The translations under genes and the position numbers were made by a program. A stretch of DNA of 64,000 bases from contig CAWHYF010000001.1 in NCBI GenBank assembly GCA_963833585.1, forward strand, positions 62,001 through 126,000, read 5' to 3'. This document shows positions 1 through 7,949 of the stretch, in pieces (within the stretch, counting starts at the first letter, position 1; each line of letters begins with the position of its first letter). This stretch comes from Bog-756 sp963833585 (GTDB lineage Bacteria > Actinomycetota > Acidimicrobiia > Acidimicrobiales > RAAP-2). The notes beneath the pieces were generated by a model. It made no database searches and had not been told where the DNA came from. It saw nothing but the letters and a program-made list of their open reading frames with translations.

Positions 1-461
1 AGGACCAGGGGGAGGGCGTCGTTGGCGAATCCGGGGTCGACGCCGTTGACGAACAGGGACACGCCCGCCGACACGGCGGCCTCCTGCAACGGGGTGATCA
101 TGGAGTCGTCGACGACCCCGTAGGGGTACTGGAGGAAGACCGGCCCGCTGGAGACCACATTGACCTCGGCCCGGAGGAGGCGTTGCAGGTCCCCCAGGGC
201 CTCCATCAACCGGTGGTCGGCCATGGCCGTGTGCACCACCACGTCGGGCCGCAGGGCCAACAGGGCGTCGACGTCCTGGGTGGCGGCCACACCCAGCTTC
301 CGCCCCAGGCCGGCCAGGGCACCGGCGTCCTTGCCCACCTTGTCGGGGTTGGACACCCACAGCCCCACCAGTTCGAGGTCGGGCCGGGCGTCGATGCCGG
401 CGATGACGTGTCGCCCCACGTTGCCGGTGGACCAGGCCACCACTCGGTAGGTCTTGCTCAT
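1..461 (-). CDS. DapB-like NAD(P)-dependent dehydrogenase (partial)
   Basis: The gene runs off the left edge, so only about 153 N-terminal residues are visible. The protein opens with MSKTYRVVAWSTGNVGRHVI, a Rossmann strand and glycine-rich turn (STGNVG) of the dihydrodipicolinate-reductase-like N-terminal fold. This fold occurs in actinobacterial dehydrogenases resembling 2,4-diaminopentanoate dehydrogenase. The start is ATG at 461 with an AAGGAG ribosome site 6 bases upstream. The C-terminal substrate domain is outside the window, so the substrate is unknown. It sits downstream of an SDR gene on the same strand and may be co-transcribed with it. Confidence 0.75.
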   Translation of the reverse strand, partial: MSKTYRVVAWSTGNVGRHVIAGIDARPDLELVGLWVSNPDKVGKDAGALAGLGRKLGVAATQDVDALLALRPDVVVHTAMADHRLMEALGDLQRLLRAEVNVVSSGPVFLQYPYGVVDDSMITPLQEAAVSAGVSLFVNGVDPGFANDALPLV

Positions 462-507
462 GGGTTGCTCCTTGTCGGGTGGTCGGTGCCGCTCGGCGGG
501 ATGGTGG

Positions 508-1296
508 TCAAACGTCCGGGATCCCCATGTCCAGGGTGGGGGCCTCGGTGCCCCCGTCGACCTCGATGACCTTGCCGGTGACGTACGAGCCGGCGTCCGA
601 CGCCAGGTAGACGATGGCGGCGGCGATGTCCTCGGGATCGCCGATCCGGCCGAGGGGCGTGGCCTCCTCCATGGCCACCCGCATCTCGTCGACCTGCATG
701 ACGATGTCCAGCGCCGAGGTGGCCACCGAGCCCACGGCGATGGCGTTGACCCGGATGCGCGGGGCCAGGTCCATGGCCGCCAACCGGGTGTAGTGGGCCA
801 GTGCCGCCTTGGCCGTGCCGTAGGCCACGAAGCCCCGGCCGGCCAGCCGGCCCATGGCCGAGGAGATGTTCACGGCCGATCCCCCGCCGTCCTCCAGCAT
901 CAGCGGCACGGCGGCGTGGAGGAGGGCGTGGGCGGTGGCCACGTTGAAGTGGAAGGCATCCTCCATGGTCTTGGCCGAGGTGTCCATGAACGCCTGGGGC
1001 ATGGTCCCGCCCACGTTGTTGACCACCAGGTCCAGCCGCCCGAAGGCGTGGCGGGCCCGCTCCACCAGTCCCGCCACCGCATCGAGGTCGTTCAGATTGG
1101 CCGGTACGGCGACCGCTCGGCGTCCGGCCTCCTCGACCTGCCGGGTCACCGCATCGAGCTGCTCGGCGGTCCGGGACGAGATGACCACGTCCGCCCCGGC
1201 CTGGGCCAGACCGATCGCCGTGGCCGCGCCGATCCCGCGACCGGCGCCGGTGACGATGGCCACCCGGTCGGTCATCTGGAAACGATCGAGCATCAT
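508..1296 (-). CDS. SDR family oxidoreductase
   Basis: A classical short-chain dehydrogenase of about 262 residues. The cofactor motif TGAGRGIG lies near residue 16, followed by NNVGG, the catalytic Ser in NISSAMG and the YGTAKAAL (YxxxK) active site. The C-terminus has the usual EVDGG motif. An in-frame extension upstream to 1356 is possible. I chose the ATG at 1296 because a GGGGGAG ribosome site lies 5 bases before it; ATG at 1293 is equally plausible. The reaction is NAD(P)-dependent alcohol/ketone interconversion, but the substrate cannot be read from the sequence. Confidence 0.88.
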   Translation of the reverse strand: MMLDRFQMTDRVAIVTGAGRGIGAATAIGLAQAGADVVISSRTAEQLDAVTRQVEEAGRRAVAVPANLNDLDAVAGLVERARHAFGRLDLVVNNVGGTMPQAFMDTSAKTMEDAFHFNVATAHALLHAAVPLMLEDGGGSAVNISSAMGRLAGRGFVAYGTAKAALAHYTRLAAMDLAPRIRVNAIAVGSVATSALDIVMQVDEMRVAMEEATPLGRIGDPEDIAAAIVYLASDAGSYVTGKVIEVDGGTEAPTLDMGIPDV

Positions 1297-1359
1297 GCGG
1301 TCTCCCCCTGGTTGTCCGGCGTCAGTGCTACCAGACCGCAGACCTGAGCGCGGCACCGT

Positions 1360-1807
1360 TCAGTCGGCCAGGTCGGCGGCGGAGACGATACGGGTGGGAC
1401 GGAGGCGCACCAGGAGCTCGCCCGGCACGCCGTTCCGACGCCCGTACTCCTCGGCCCGGTCCTGGCCCATGTAGCGCGCCCCGATCACGGTGGCCCAGTG
1501 GGCCAGGTCGTCCAGCTCCTCGGTGATGGTGACCGCCCCCTCCATGGCGGCGAAGGAGAAGGGCGGACGCTCGTCGTCGACGCACAGGGAGACCCGGGGA
1601 TCACGGCGCAGGGACCTCCCCTTCACCGTCTCGGCCCCGGTGTTGAAGACGATGTCCCCGAGGGGGGAATCGGCGGCCGCGGTGGAGGGGTCGAGGCGCG
1701 TACCAGATGGGGGCGACATGGGGTCGGCCGTCGGCCCGCACCGTGGCCAGCTTGCCGGTGTGGGGCGGGCGGCCCCCGATCAGGTCGACCAGTTCGTCAT
1801 GAGTCAT
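1360..1807 (-). pseudogene. PPOX-class flavoprotein, single-base frameshift
   Basis: Two overlapping reading frames together encode one pyridoxamine 5'-phosphate oxidase-fold protein of the F420-type PPOX class. The N-terminal part (MTHDELVDLIGG, then TVRADGRPHVAPIWY) is in one frame. The remainder (GDIVFNTGAETVKGRSL, DPRVSLCVDDE, ARYMGQDRAEEY) is in another. Removing one base of the GG at 1695-1696 joins them as WYALDPST...GDIVFNTG without loss. This could be a true frameshift or a sequence error; I favour error because the rest is intact. Start chosen at ATG 1807; an upstream in-frame start at 1825 is possible. Confidence 0.7.
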
Positions 1808-1876
1808 CGGGTGGTAGGGCACCAAGGTCTCCGATCGGTCGAGGGCACCGGGGGAGGGTCCGGTCGCCCGGCGGAT

Positions 1877-2386
1877 TCAGGACGGGCGGGTGGGGGGCAG
1901 GCCCAGCTTGCGGTGGTCCCACGATACGGTGCGCGCCACGTTGAGCTTGGCCACGATGCGCTTGTGCAACATGGTCTCCACGAAGGGCTTGAGCTCCTCG
2001 GTGTAGGCCCCGTAGTAGCGCTCGAACAGGTTCACGCCGAGCTCCCAGGTCTGGGCGGGGTCATCGACGATCTCGGCGGTGCCCACCAGCTCGACGCCTC
2101 GGAGCTCCTCGTAGTAGTCACCGTCCTCGAACATGCAGGTCAGCCTGGGGTCGCGTCGGAGGTTGACCGCCTTCTGGGCCTTGGACTTGGTCTCGATGGC
2201 GATGGTCCCGTCGAGGAATCCGTACCACATGGCCACGGCGTGGATGGAGCCGTCGTGGTTGAGCGTGCACATGGTCATGGGCCGCCGCTCGTGGAGGAAG
2301 GCGTCGATCTCCTGGGGAGTCATCTTGATGAGGTCCCGCTGGTTGACTCCGTGTCCCATCTGTTGCGGCGTCTCTTCGTCGGACAT
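1877..2386 (-). CDS. PPOX-fold flavin/F420-dependent oxidoreductase family protein
   Basis: A 169-residue protein with the split-barrel pyridoxamine-phosphate-oxidase fold. It has MTMCTLNHDGSIHAVAMWYG near residue 40, then KAQKAVNLRRDPRLTCMFE, the usual cofactor-binding strand region. The start is ATG 2386 with GGGAGGGTC upstream; longer in-frame extensions to 2731 cross the divergent phosphatase promoter and are not credible. Members of this class bind FMN or F420 and reduce small substrates or biliverdin-like molecules; the substrate here is not known. It is a second PPOX-fold gene next to the frameshifted one, on the same strand. Confidence 0.82.
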   Translation of the reverse strand: MSDEETPQQMGHGVNQRDLIKMTPQEIDAFLHERRPMTMCTLNHDGSIHAVAMWYGFLDGTIAIETKSKAQKAVNLRRDPRLTCMFEDGDYYEELRGVELVGTAEIVDDPAQTWELGVNLFERYYGAYTEELKPFVETMLHKRIVAKLNVARTVSWDHRKLGLPPTRPS

Positions 2387-2507
2387 CCGAGACCCTCCCA
2401 GGGCGTGCATGCGGGCCGGCGGACGGCGGCCCGGGCCGTGGGGGCAGCGTACCGTCACCGGAACGGCAGTAGCAGGAGCGGCGACGGCCACGGGGCAGAA
2501 TGGACCG

Positions 2508-3068
2508 GTGACCGAACCGCACAGCACCCTTCGGCCCGACGATGGTCCGGACCCCCACGGTCCGGTCCGGGTGTGCTTCGTCTGCACCGGCAACATCTGC
2601 CGGTCCCCGATGGCCGACGTGGTGCTCCGGCACCTGTCCGCCGAGGCCACCCTCCCCGACGGCAGGGCCCTGTCCGACCGCCTCATGGTGTCGAGTGCGG
2701 GCACCAGCAACTGGCACGCGGGGGAGCCCATGGACCCCCGGGCCCGGGAGGCCCTGGCCCGACGCGGCTACGACGACCACGGCCATCTGGCCCGTTCCTT
2801 CGAGACCGTGTGGTTCGACGCCACCGATCTGGTGGTGTGCATGGACCGGGGCCACCAGCAGACCCTGGCCGGCCTGGCCCGGGGCCGGGCCGGGGACGAC
2901 CGCCACCTCGACCGTCTGGTGATGCTGCGCTCCTTCGACCCCCGGTCCGGTGGGGCGGTCGACGTGCCCGATCCCTACTACGGGGACGAGGCCGAGTTCG
3001 AGGCGTGCCTCGATCTGGTGGAGGCCGGGTGCCGGGGACTCACCGAGGAGCTGGTGGCCCGGGCCTGA
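2508..3068 (+). CDS. Low-molecular-weight protein-tyrosine phosphatase
   Basis: A 186-residue cytosolic phosphatase. The P-loop CTGNICRS (Cys26 to Arg32, CX5R) comes after a short N-terminal extension, and the general-acid motif DPYYG is near residue 155. Both are diagnostic of the LMW-PTPase family, which hydrolyses phosphotyrosine by a cysteinyl-phosphate intermediate. I chose GTG 2508 because upstream in-frame sequence overlaps the divergent PPOX gene on the other strand. The protein is slightly longer than the usual 150-165 residues, with insertions between the P-loop and the acid loop. Confidence 0.9.
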   Translation: MTEPHSTLRPDDGPDPHGPVRVCFVCTGNICRSPMADVVLRHLSAEATLPDGRALSDRLMVSSAGTSNWHAGEPMDPRAREALARRGYDDHGHLARSFETVWFDATDLVVCMDRGHQQTLAGLARGRAGDDRHLDRLVMLRSFDPRSGGAVDVPDPYYGDEAEFEACLDLVEAGCRGLTEELVARA

Positions 3069-3182
3069 ACGTCAGGCCCGGCGACGGTGGGATGCGCAGT
3101 CGGTGGTGGCGGCAACGCATCTGGACCGGCCCTGGGTGTCGCCCCGCAGTTCCGGCGCTCCGTGCCGCACGGTGTGCAGCCC

Positions 3183-4091
3183 CTACCGGAGGATGGCGAT
3201 GGTGACCAGCACCGCGTCGAACAGGAAGTGCGCCGCGATCGACCGGGTCAGTCTCCGGTGCTTCTGGAAGGACTTGGTCACGAAGTAGCCGAAGGGGATG
3301 GTCAGCAGGAAGCCCAGCCCGTAGTAGACGTGGTAGCTGGTGCGCAGCACCAGGCTCAGGACCAGAGCGGCCCGGGGCGTCCAGCCGAGCTGGCCGAGCC
3401 GGGTGAGGAGATAACCGTTGACCAGAACCTCCTCGGTGACGGCGGTGGTGGCGGACACGGCCAGCCCCCACAGCACGTAGTAGGCCGGCACGTGACCCAC
3501 CGGCACCGTGTTGACCAGCGAGGAGTGGTGGGCCAACAGCGGTGCGAGGGGGATCAGTACGACGAACTCCGACCCGAAGGCCGCTGCCGCGATGCCCAGC
3601 CCCGGGAGGATGTCCCCCCGGAAGCTGGGGATCCCGAGGCCCATCACCGACGGGGGCTGCCCGGTACGGGCGAGCAGGAAGAGGGCGAGCGGGACGACGG
3701 AGGCGACCGGCAGGTAGGCCAGGATTCCCAGGACCAGGTTGACCACCGGCTGGTCCCGGACCACGTCCGGGAAGCGGGTGATGGTGGCCACGCCCGCCTC
3801 GTGCTGGGCGAACAGGATGACCGCGGCCATGACCGCCGGGAGGAGGAACGCCAGCATGACGAAACGGGTCTCCCAGACCAGGCTCTGACGGGCGGGGCCG
3901 TCCGCCACCACCACCGGGGCGGCGAGAGTGTGCTGCTCCCACCGGGGAGTCCCCGTCGCCTGCCAGTACGACCAGCCTTCCGGTGGGGCTGGCCAGTCGG
4001 GCGGGGGTCGCCAGCCAGGGGGAGGCCGCCACCCCTCCGGGGGTGCGGGCCAGTTGGGAGGGGACCTCCAGAGCCACTGCTCAATGGTCAT
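3183..4091 (-). CDS. CPBP-family intramembrane metalloprotease
   Basis: A 302-residue membrane protein. The N-terminal 40 residues are a proline/tryptophan repeat (PPPGW, PPPDW, PPEGW) like those that precede membrane domains in actinobacteria. Several hydrophobic segments follow. The CAAX-protease/bacteriocin-processing signature is present as TEEVLVNGY (motif 1 EE), RTSYHVYYG (motif 2 His) and AAHFLFDAV (motif 3 HxxxD). The Arg usually found in motif 1 (EExxxR) is replaced by Asn. Substrate unknown; it stands alone between the phosphatase and a sulfatase. Confidence 0.82.
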   Translation of the reverse strand: MTIEQWLWRSPPNWPAPPEGWRPPPGWRPPPDWPAPPEGWSYWQATGTPRWEQHTLAAPVVVADGPARQSLVWETRFVMLAFLLPAVMAAVILFAQHEAGVATITRFPDVVRDQPVVNLVLGILAYLPVASVVPLALFLLARTGQPPSVMGLGIPSFRGDILPGLGIAAAAFGSEFVVLIPLAPLLAHHSSLVNTVPVGHVPAYYVLWGLAVSATTAVTEEVLVNGYLLTRLGQLGWTPRAALVLSLVLRTSYHVYYGLGFLLTIPFGYFVTKSFQKHRRLTRSIAAHFLFDAVLVTIAILR

Positions 4092-4199
4092 GCGCGGGAT
4101 CCTCCACGGTCGACTCCACCTGCCGGTATCGGCACGGACCGCACCGCACCTGAGCCAGAGGGCGTCAGGGTCGGGCTCGCCGAGAAGGTGACGAAGGGT

Positions 4200-5759
4200 C
4201 TAGAAGGTGACGAAGGACTCCCGCTCGTAGGCCCGCATCCGCTCGTAGACGTCGCGCAGCTCGGCGCGTCGGGCCCGGTCGTTGGCCAGGTTGACCAGCT
4301 CCAGCGGATCGGAGCCGTGGTCGTACCACTCGTGGTCGTTGTCGTCGAAGGAGCAGTCGGCGTCGAACAGCTTGGTGCCGGGCGACTTGCCCCACAGCCC
4401 GGTGGAGGGCTTGCCCCCGCCGACCCCGTAGTAGCGGGCGTACTTGGTGGTGCCGTCGTAGAAACCCCGCAGGGCGTAGCGCACCTTGTTGAGCTCGGTG
4501 GTCTGCGCCGAGTCCTGGGCGAACAGGATGTGGTCGCGTACCGTCGCGGCGGGGTCGGCCAGCACCGGGGTCAGGTCCGTGCCCTGCAGCGTCGCCCCGG
4601 AGACCGCCGGGTCCACCCCGGCCAGGGCGCAGATGGTGGCGGCCAGGTCGACGTGGGATCCGAGGGCCGACGTGGTCGACCCGGCCGTGGTCAGACCGGG
4701 CACCTTGACGTAGAGGGGAACCCGCATGATCTCGTCGTAGACGAAGGGACCCTTGGAGCGGAGCCCGTGCGACCCGCACATGTCGCCGTGGTCGGAGGTG
4801 AAGACGATCACCGTGTCGTCCCAGGCCCCCGAGGCCTCGAGGGCCGAGAGCACCGTGCCCAGGCTCCGGTCGGCCAGCTGATGGAGGTGGAGGTAGTAGT
4901 CGAGGTGGCGGAGCCACGCAGCCTTGTCGGACGGGTCGATGTACCCCCACAGGCCGTGCTGCTGGTCCCAGCGCCACTGCCGGTGGGCCTCGGGCTTGGT
5001 GTGCAGGTCGTCGTCGAAGTTGCCCGGGAGCCGGTCGACCAGCTCGGGGTAGGGGTCGGTGTAGACGGGGAGGGGGTCGTCGTCCTTCCAGGCCGCGGAC
5101 TCCAGCACCTGGCGGATGGCGGCGACGTCGTCGGGGTGACCCTCCCGGTAGCCGGGCTGGTCGACCGGGAACCACATCACGTCGTGCGGGTTGACCAGGG
5201 CCACGGTGAGGAACCAGGGCTCGGTCGGGCCGGACCCGGTCCCTCCGGGGCCCGCCGCGCCGCCCGGACCACCGCCCGGCCGGGCGTTCTCGGTGAGCCA
5301 GTGGGCGGCGTTCCCGGCGATGATCGGGTCGAAATGCACACCGGTGCCGGCCCAACCCATGAAGTGGCGGTCGTTGCCGTCCCAGTCGGCGAAGCCGTAG
5401 GCCTCCATGTCGGGGGTGGGGGAGTGGGAGAGGTGCCACTTGCCGATGTAGGACGAGCGGTAGCCGGCCCCGTCCAGCAGGGAGCCCAGGGTGGGGGTGG
5501 AGGTGGGCAGCTCCTCGTGCTCGGGCATGATCACGTTGTCCAGCACCCCGTGGCCCTCGAGGTACCGGCCGGTGAACAGACTGGCCCGGCTGGGGGAGCA
5601 CGGCGAGGAGTGGGTGAAGTACTCGGTGAACTCGAGGCCCTCGGCCCGGAGCCGGTCCCGCCAGGGGAGGGAGACCCCGTCGGGGAGCCAGGAACGCTGA
5701 CGCTCCTGGTCGGAGACGACCAGCAGGATGTTGGGACGGTGGGTCGGGGTCTGGCTCAT
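4200..5759 (-). CDS. Type I sulfatase
   Basis: An alkaline-phosphatase-superfamily sulfatase of about 519 residues. The formylglycine signature is SSPCSPSRASLFTGR (C-S-P-S-R), whose Cys must be oxidised by a formylglycine-generating enzyme. Metal-site motifs NILLVVSDQ near the N-terminus and FTSDHGDMCGSHG, plus GKWHLS, are present. It would hydrolyse a sulfate ester on an unidentified organic substrate. I see no signal peptide. The start is ATG 5759; an in-frame GTG at 5768 is the alternative. It is divergent from the DUF35/thiolase operon, with a KstR-like palindrome in the intergenic gap. Confidence 0.88.
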   Translation of the reverse strand: MSQTPTHRPNILLVVSDQERQRSWLPDGVSLPWRDRLRAEGLEFTEYFTHSSPCSPSRASLFTGRYLEGHGVLDNVIMPEHEELPTSTPTLGSLLDGAGYRSSYIGKWHLSHSPTPDMEAYGFADWDGNDRHFMGWAGTGVHFDPIIAGNAAHWLTENARPGGGPGGAAGPGGTGSGPTEPWFLTVALVNPHDVMWFPVDQPGYREGHPDDVAAIRQVLESAAWKDDDPLPVYTDPYPELVDRLPGNFDDDLHTKPEAHRQWRWDQQHGLWGYIDPSDKAAWLRHLDYYLHLHQLADRSLGTVLSALEASGAWDDTVIVFTSDHGDMCGSHGLRSKGPFVYDEIMRVPLYVKVPGLTTAGSTTSALGSHVDLAATICALAGVDPAVSGATLQGTDLTPVLADPAATVRDHILFAQDSAQTTELNKVRYALRGFYDGTTKYARYYGVGGGKPSTGLWGKSPGTKLFDADCSFDDNDHEWYDHGSDPLELVNLANDRARRAELRDVYERMRAYERESFVTF

Positions 5760-5838
5760 GGGATGCACGGTAGCCCCGCCGACGGCCGACTCACCGAGGG
5801 CGGGTCCGTGGGCCCGACCTGGGTTGCTGGCACCAAAG

Positions 5839-5852
5839 TGAAATGTGTTCTA
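5839..5852. promoter_or_regulatory. Candidate KstR-like TetR operator
   Basis: The 14-mer TGAAATGTGTTCTA matches the mycobacterial KstR core TNNAACNNGTTNNA at every fixed position but one (T for C in the left half). It lies in the gap between the divergent sulfatase and the DUF35/Ltp operon, 48 bases before the first DUF35 start. Genes of this type belong to the KstR cholesterol regulon in mycobacteria, so site and context agree. The consensus is recalled from the literature and no matrix scan was run. Confidence 0.45.
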
Positions 5853-5899
5853 CTTTTCGGGGCCGTACGTTCGATCACCAGCCAGGGGGAGGTCCGGGG

Positions 5900-6361
5900 A
5901 TGCCCGAGAGTGAAGTCCTGCACGCCGCGCACCGGCTCGAGTACCCGTACGCGCGTTCGGTGGGGCCGGTCATCGGCGCCTTCCTGACCGGACTGCGGGA
6001 CGGGAAGCTGTTCGGGGTGGTGGGGGCCGGGGGCTCGGTCGTCGTGCCCCCCACCGAGTACGACCCGACCACCGGCGAGGACACCGGCGAACTGGTCGAG
6101 GTCGGCCCCGGCGGGGTGGTGGAGTCGTGGGCCTGGGTGGCCGCACCCCAGCCCAAGCATCCGCTGAACAGGCCGTTCGCCTGGGCCCTGATCCGCCTGG
6201 ACGGTGCCGACACCGCCCTGCTCCACGTGGTCGACGCCGGTGGTCCCGACCGGCTCGGCTCAGGGGACCGGGTCACGGTGAAGTTCCGGCCCGCCGCCGA
6301 GCGCATCGGGGCCATGGCCGACATCGAGGCCTTCGTGCCCGAGGGAGGTGCGGACCGATGA
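5900..6361 (+). CDS. DUF35 OB-fold protein lacking zinc ligands
   Basis: A 153-residue DUF35 (acyl-CoA-associated OB-fold) protein. The N-terminal helix and FLTGLRDGKLFG motif are followed by an OB-fold ending KFRPAAERIGAMADIEAF. The rubredoxin-like knuckle normally CPxCG is GAGGSVVVPP here, so no zinc can be bound at that site. The start is ATG 5900 behind GGGGGAGG. It overlaps the next gene by ATGA. In sterol side-chain catabolism, DUF35 domains partner thiolase-like Ltp aldolases, and I infer the same here. Confidence 0.8.
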   Translation: MPESEVLHAAHRLEYPYARSVGPVIGAFLTGLRDGKLFGVVGAGGSVVVPPTEYDPTTGEDTGELVEVGPGGVVESWAWVAAPQPKHPLNRPFAWALIRLDGADTALLHVVDAGGPDRLGSGDRVTVKFRPAAERIGAMADIEAFVPEGGADR

Positions 6362-6876
6362 ACGAGGCGGCGACCGGCGAGTCGGGGGAGCGGGGCCCGG
6401 TGACCACCCTGGCCACCCCCATCCGGCTGGACTTCGACTTCACCCCGGGCATCGCCCAGTCCAAGTTCCTCCGTGGCCTGGAGGAGGGGAAATTCCTGGG
6501 TCAGCGGTGCCCGGTGTGCGGCCAGGTGTACGTGCCCTCCCGCGGGTCGTGCCCCACCGACGGCGTACCCACCACCGAGGACGTGGAGCTGTCGAACATC
6601 GGTACCGTCACCACCTACTGCGTGGTGAACGTGCCCTTCGCCGGCCAGTCCATCGAGATCCCCTACATCTGCGCACAGATCCTGCTGGACGGGGCCAACC
6701 TGTCCTTCATGGGCCTCCTGCAGGAGATCCCCACCGACCAGATCCGCATGGGGATGCGGGTGGAGGCGGTCTGGGTGGAGCCCGAGGAGCTGGTTCCGTC
6801 CCTGGCCTCGGTCAGGTACTTCCGGCCCAACGGCGAGCCCGACGCCGACTACGACGCCTACAAGGAGTACCTGTGA
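6358..6876 (+). CDS. Zn-ribbon OB-fold (DUF35) protein
   Basis: A 172-residue DUF35 protein with an intact zinc ribbon, RCPVCGQVYVPSRGSCPTDG near residues 50-70, followed by the OB-fold. It follows the zinc-less DUF35 gene with an ATGA overlap and overlaps the next thiolase-like gene by GTGA, so translation is probably coupled. The pair may do the work of one tandem-DUF35 protein; from memory, M. tuberculosis Rv3521 is such a long protein next to ltp4 and ltp3. Confidence 0.85.
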   Translation: MNEAATGESGERGPVTTLATPIRLDFDFTPGIAQSKFLRGLEEGKFLGQRCPVCGQVYVPSRGSCPTDGVPTTEDVELSNIGTVTTYCVVNVPFAGQSIEIPYICAQILLDGANLSFMGLLQEIPTDQIRMGMRVEAVWVEPEELVPSLASVRYFRPNGEPDADYDAYKEYL

Positions 6877-7949
6877 GCGCCGCAGCCCGGACCCCCCGTC
6901 CGGTGTCGGTGGCCTCGTTCGCCCAGATGCCCAACGTGAGGCGGGACGACGAGCACAACGAGGTCGAGATGCTCATGCCGGTGGTGGCCGAGGTGTTCGG
7001 CAACATCGGGATCACCAAGGACGACGTGGACTTCATCTGCTCGGGCTCCACCGACTACCTGATCGGCGGCCCGTTCAGCTTCGTGATGGCCCTCGACGCC
7101 GTCGGGGTGTGGCCGCCCCGCTCCGAGAGCCACGTGGAGATGGACGGCGCCTGGGCCCTCTACGAGGCCTGGGTCCTGCTCCAGGAGGGGGAGATCGACG
7201 CCGCCCTGGTGTACAGCTTCGGCCGTTCCTCGCTGGGCAACCTGGGTGAGATCCTGGCCCTGCAGCTCGACCCCTACTACCTCGCCCCGCTGTGGCCCGA
7301 CCCGGTCAGTCTGGCCGCCCTGCAGGCCCGGGCGCTGATCGACGCCGGGAAGGGGACCGAGGCCGAGTTCGCGGCCATCGCCGCCCGGAGCCGCCGGGAC
7401 GCCCTGGGCAATCCCAACGCCCAGGTGCGGAAGGACCTGTCGGCGGAGCAGCTGATGGAGGAGGAGTACGTGGTCTCCCCGCTGCGTCGCCACACCCTCC
7501 CGCCCATCACCGACGGGGCCGCCGCCGTCGTGCTGGCCGCCGGGGACAAGGCCGAGCAGTGGGGCGGCACGCCGGTGTGGATCACCGGGTTCGACCACCG
7601 GATGGAGACCCACTCCCTGGGGGCCCGTGATCTCACCACCTCGCCGTCGACGGCCCGGGCCGCCGAGATGGCCGGGGTGGCCGACGGTCCGGTCGACCTG
7701 GCCGAGATCCACGCCCCCTTCGCCCACCAGGAGATCATCGTCCGGGAGGCACTGGGCCTCGACCAGTCGGTGCCCATCAATCCGTCCGGCGGGCCCCTGG
7801 CCGCCAACCCGTTGATGTCGGCCGGCCTGATCCGGATCGGCGAGGCCGCCGAACGGGTCCGGTCGGGGCAGGCCCAACGGGCGGTGGCCCACGCCACCTC
7901 GGGCCCCTGCCTGCAACAGAATCTCGTCTGCGTCCTGGAGGGTGCGTGA
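6873..7949 (+). CDS. Thiolase-fold lipid-transfer protein (Ltp4-like)
   Basis: A 358-residue thiolase-superfamily protein. The C-terminal half keeps IHAPFAHQE (the position of the thiolase HEAF histidine), NPSGGPLAANP, and a Cys in SGPCLQQN. The first-half nucleophile region reads VEMDGAWALYEA, so the usual thiolase Cys is absent. This pattern fits retro-aldol or inactive-partner Ltp proteins rather than a classical thiolase. The start is GTG 6873, overlapping the previous stop, with AAGGAG at 6862. Its expected partner is the second Ltp-like protein encoded directly downstream. Confidence 0.82.
   Translation: MSAAARTPRPVSVASFAQMPNVRRDDEHNEVEMLMPVVAEVFGNIGITKDDVDFICSGSTDYLIGGPFSFVMALDAVGVWPPRSESHVEMDGAWALYEAWVLLQEGEIDAALVYSFGRSSLGNLGEILALQLDPYYLAPLWPDPVSLAALQARALIDAGKGTEAEFAAIAARSRRDALGNPNAQVRKDLSAEQLMEEEYVVSPLRRHTLPPITDGAAAVVLAAGDKAEQWGGTPVWITGFDHRMETHSLGARDLTTSPSTARAAEMAGVADGPVDLAEIHAPFAHQEIIVREALGLDQSVPINPSGGPLAANPLMSAGLIRIGEAAERVRSGQAQRAVAHATSGPCLQQNLVCVLEGA

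Noticed and set aside
3087..5987. A 966-codon open frame on the plus strand
   Set aside because: It is antisense to the CPBP protease and sulfatase genes, Gly/Val/Arg-rich and without any domain. High GC makes such long shadows common.
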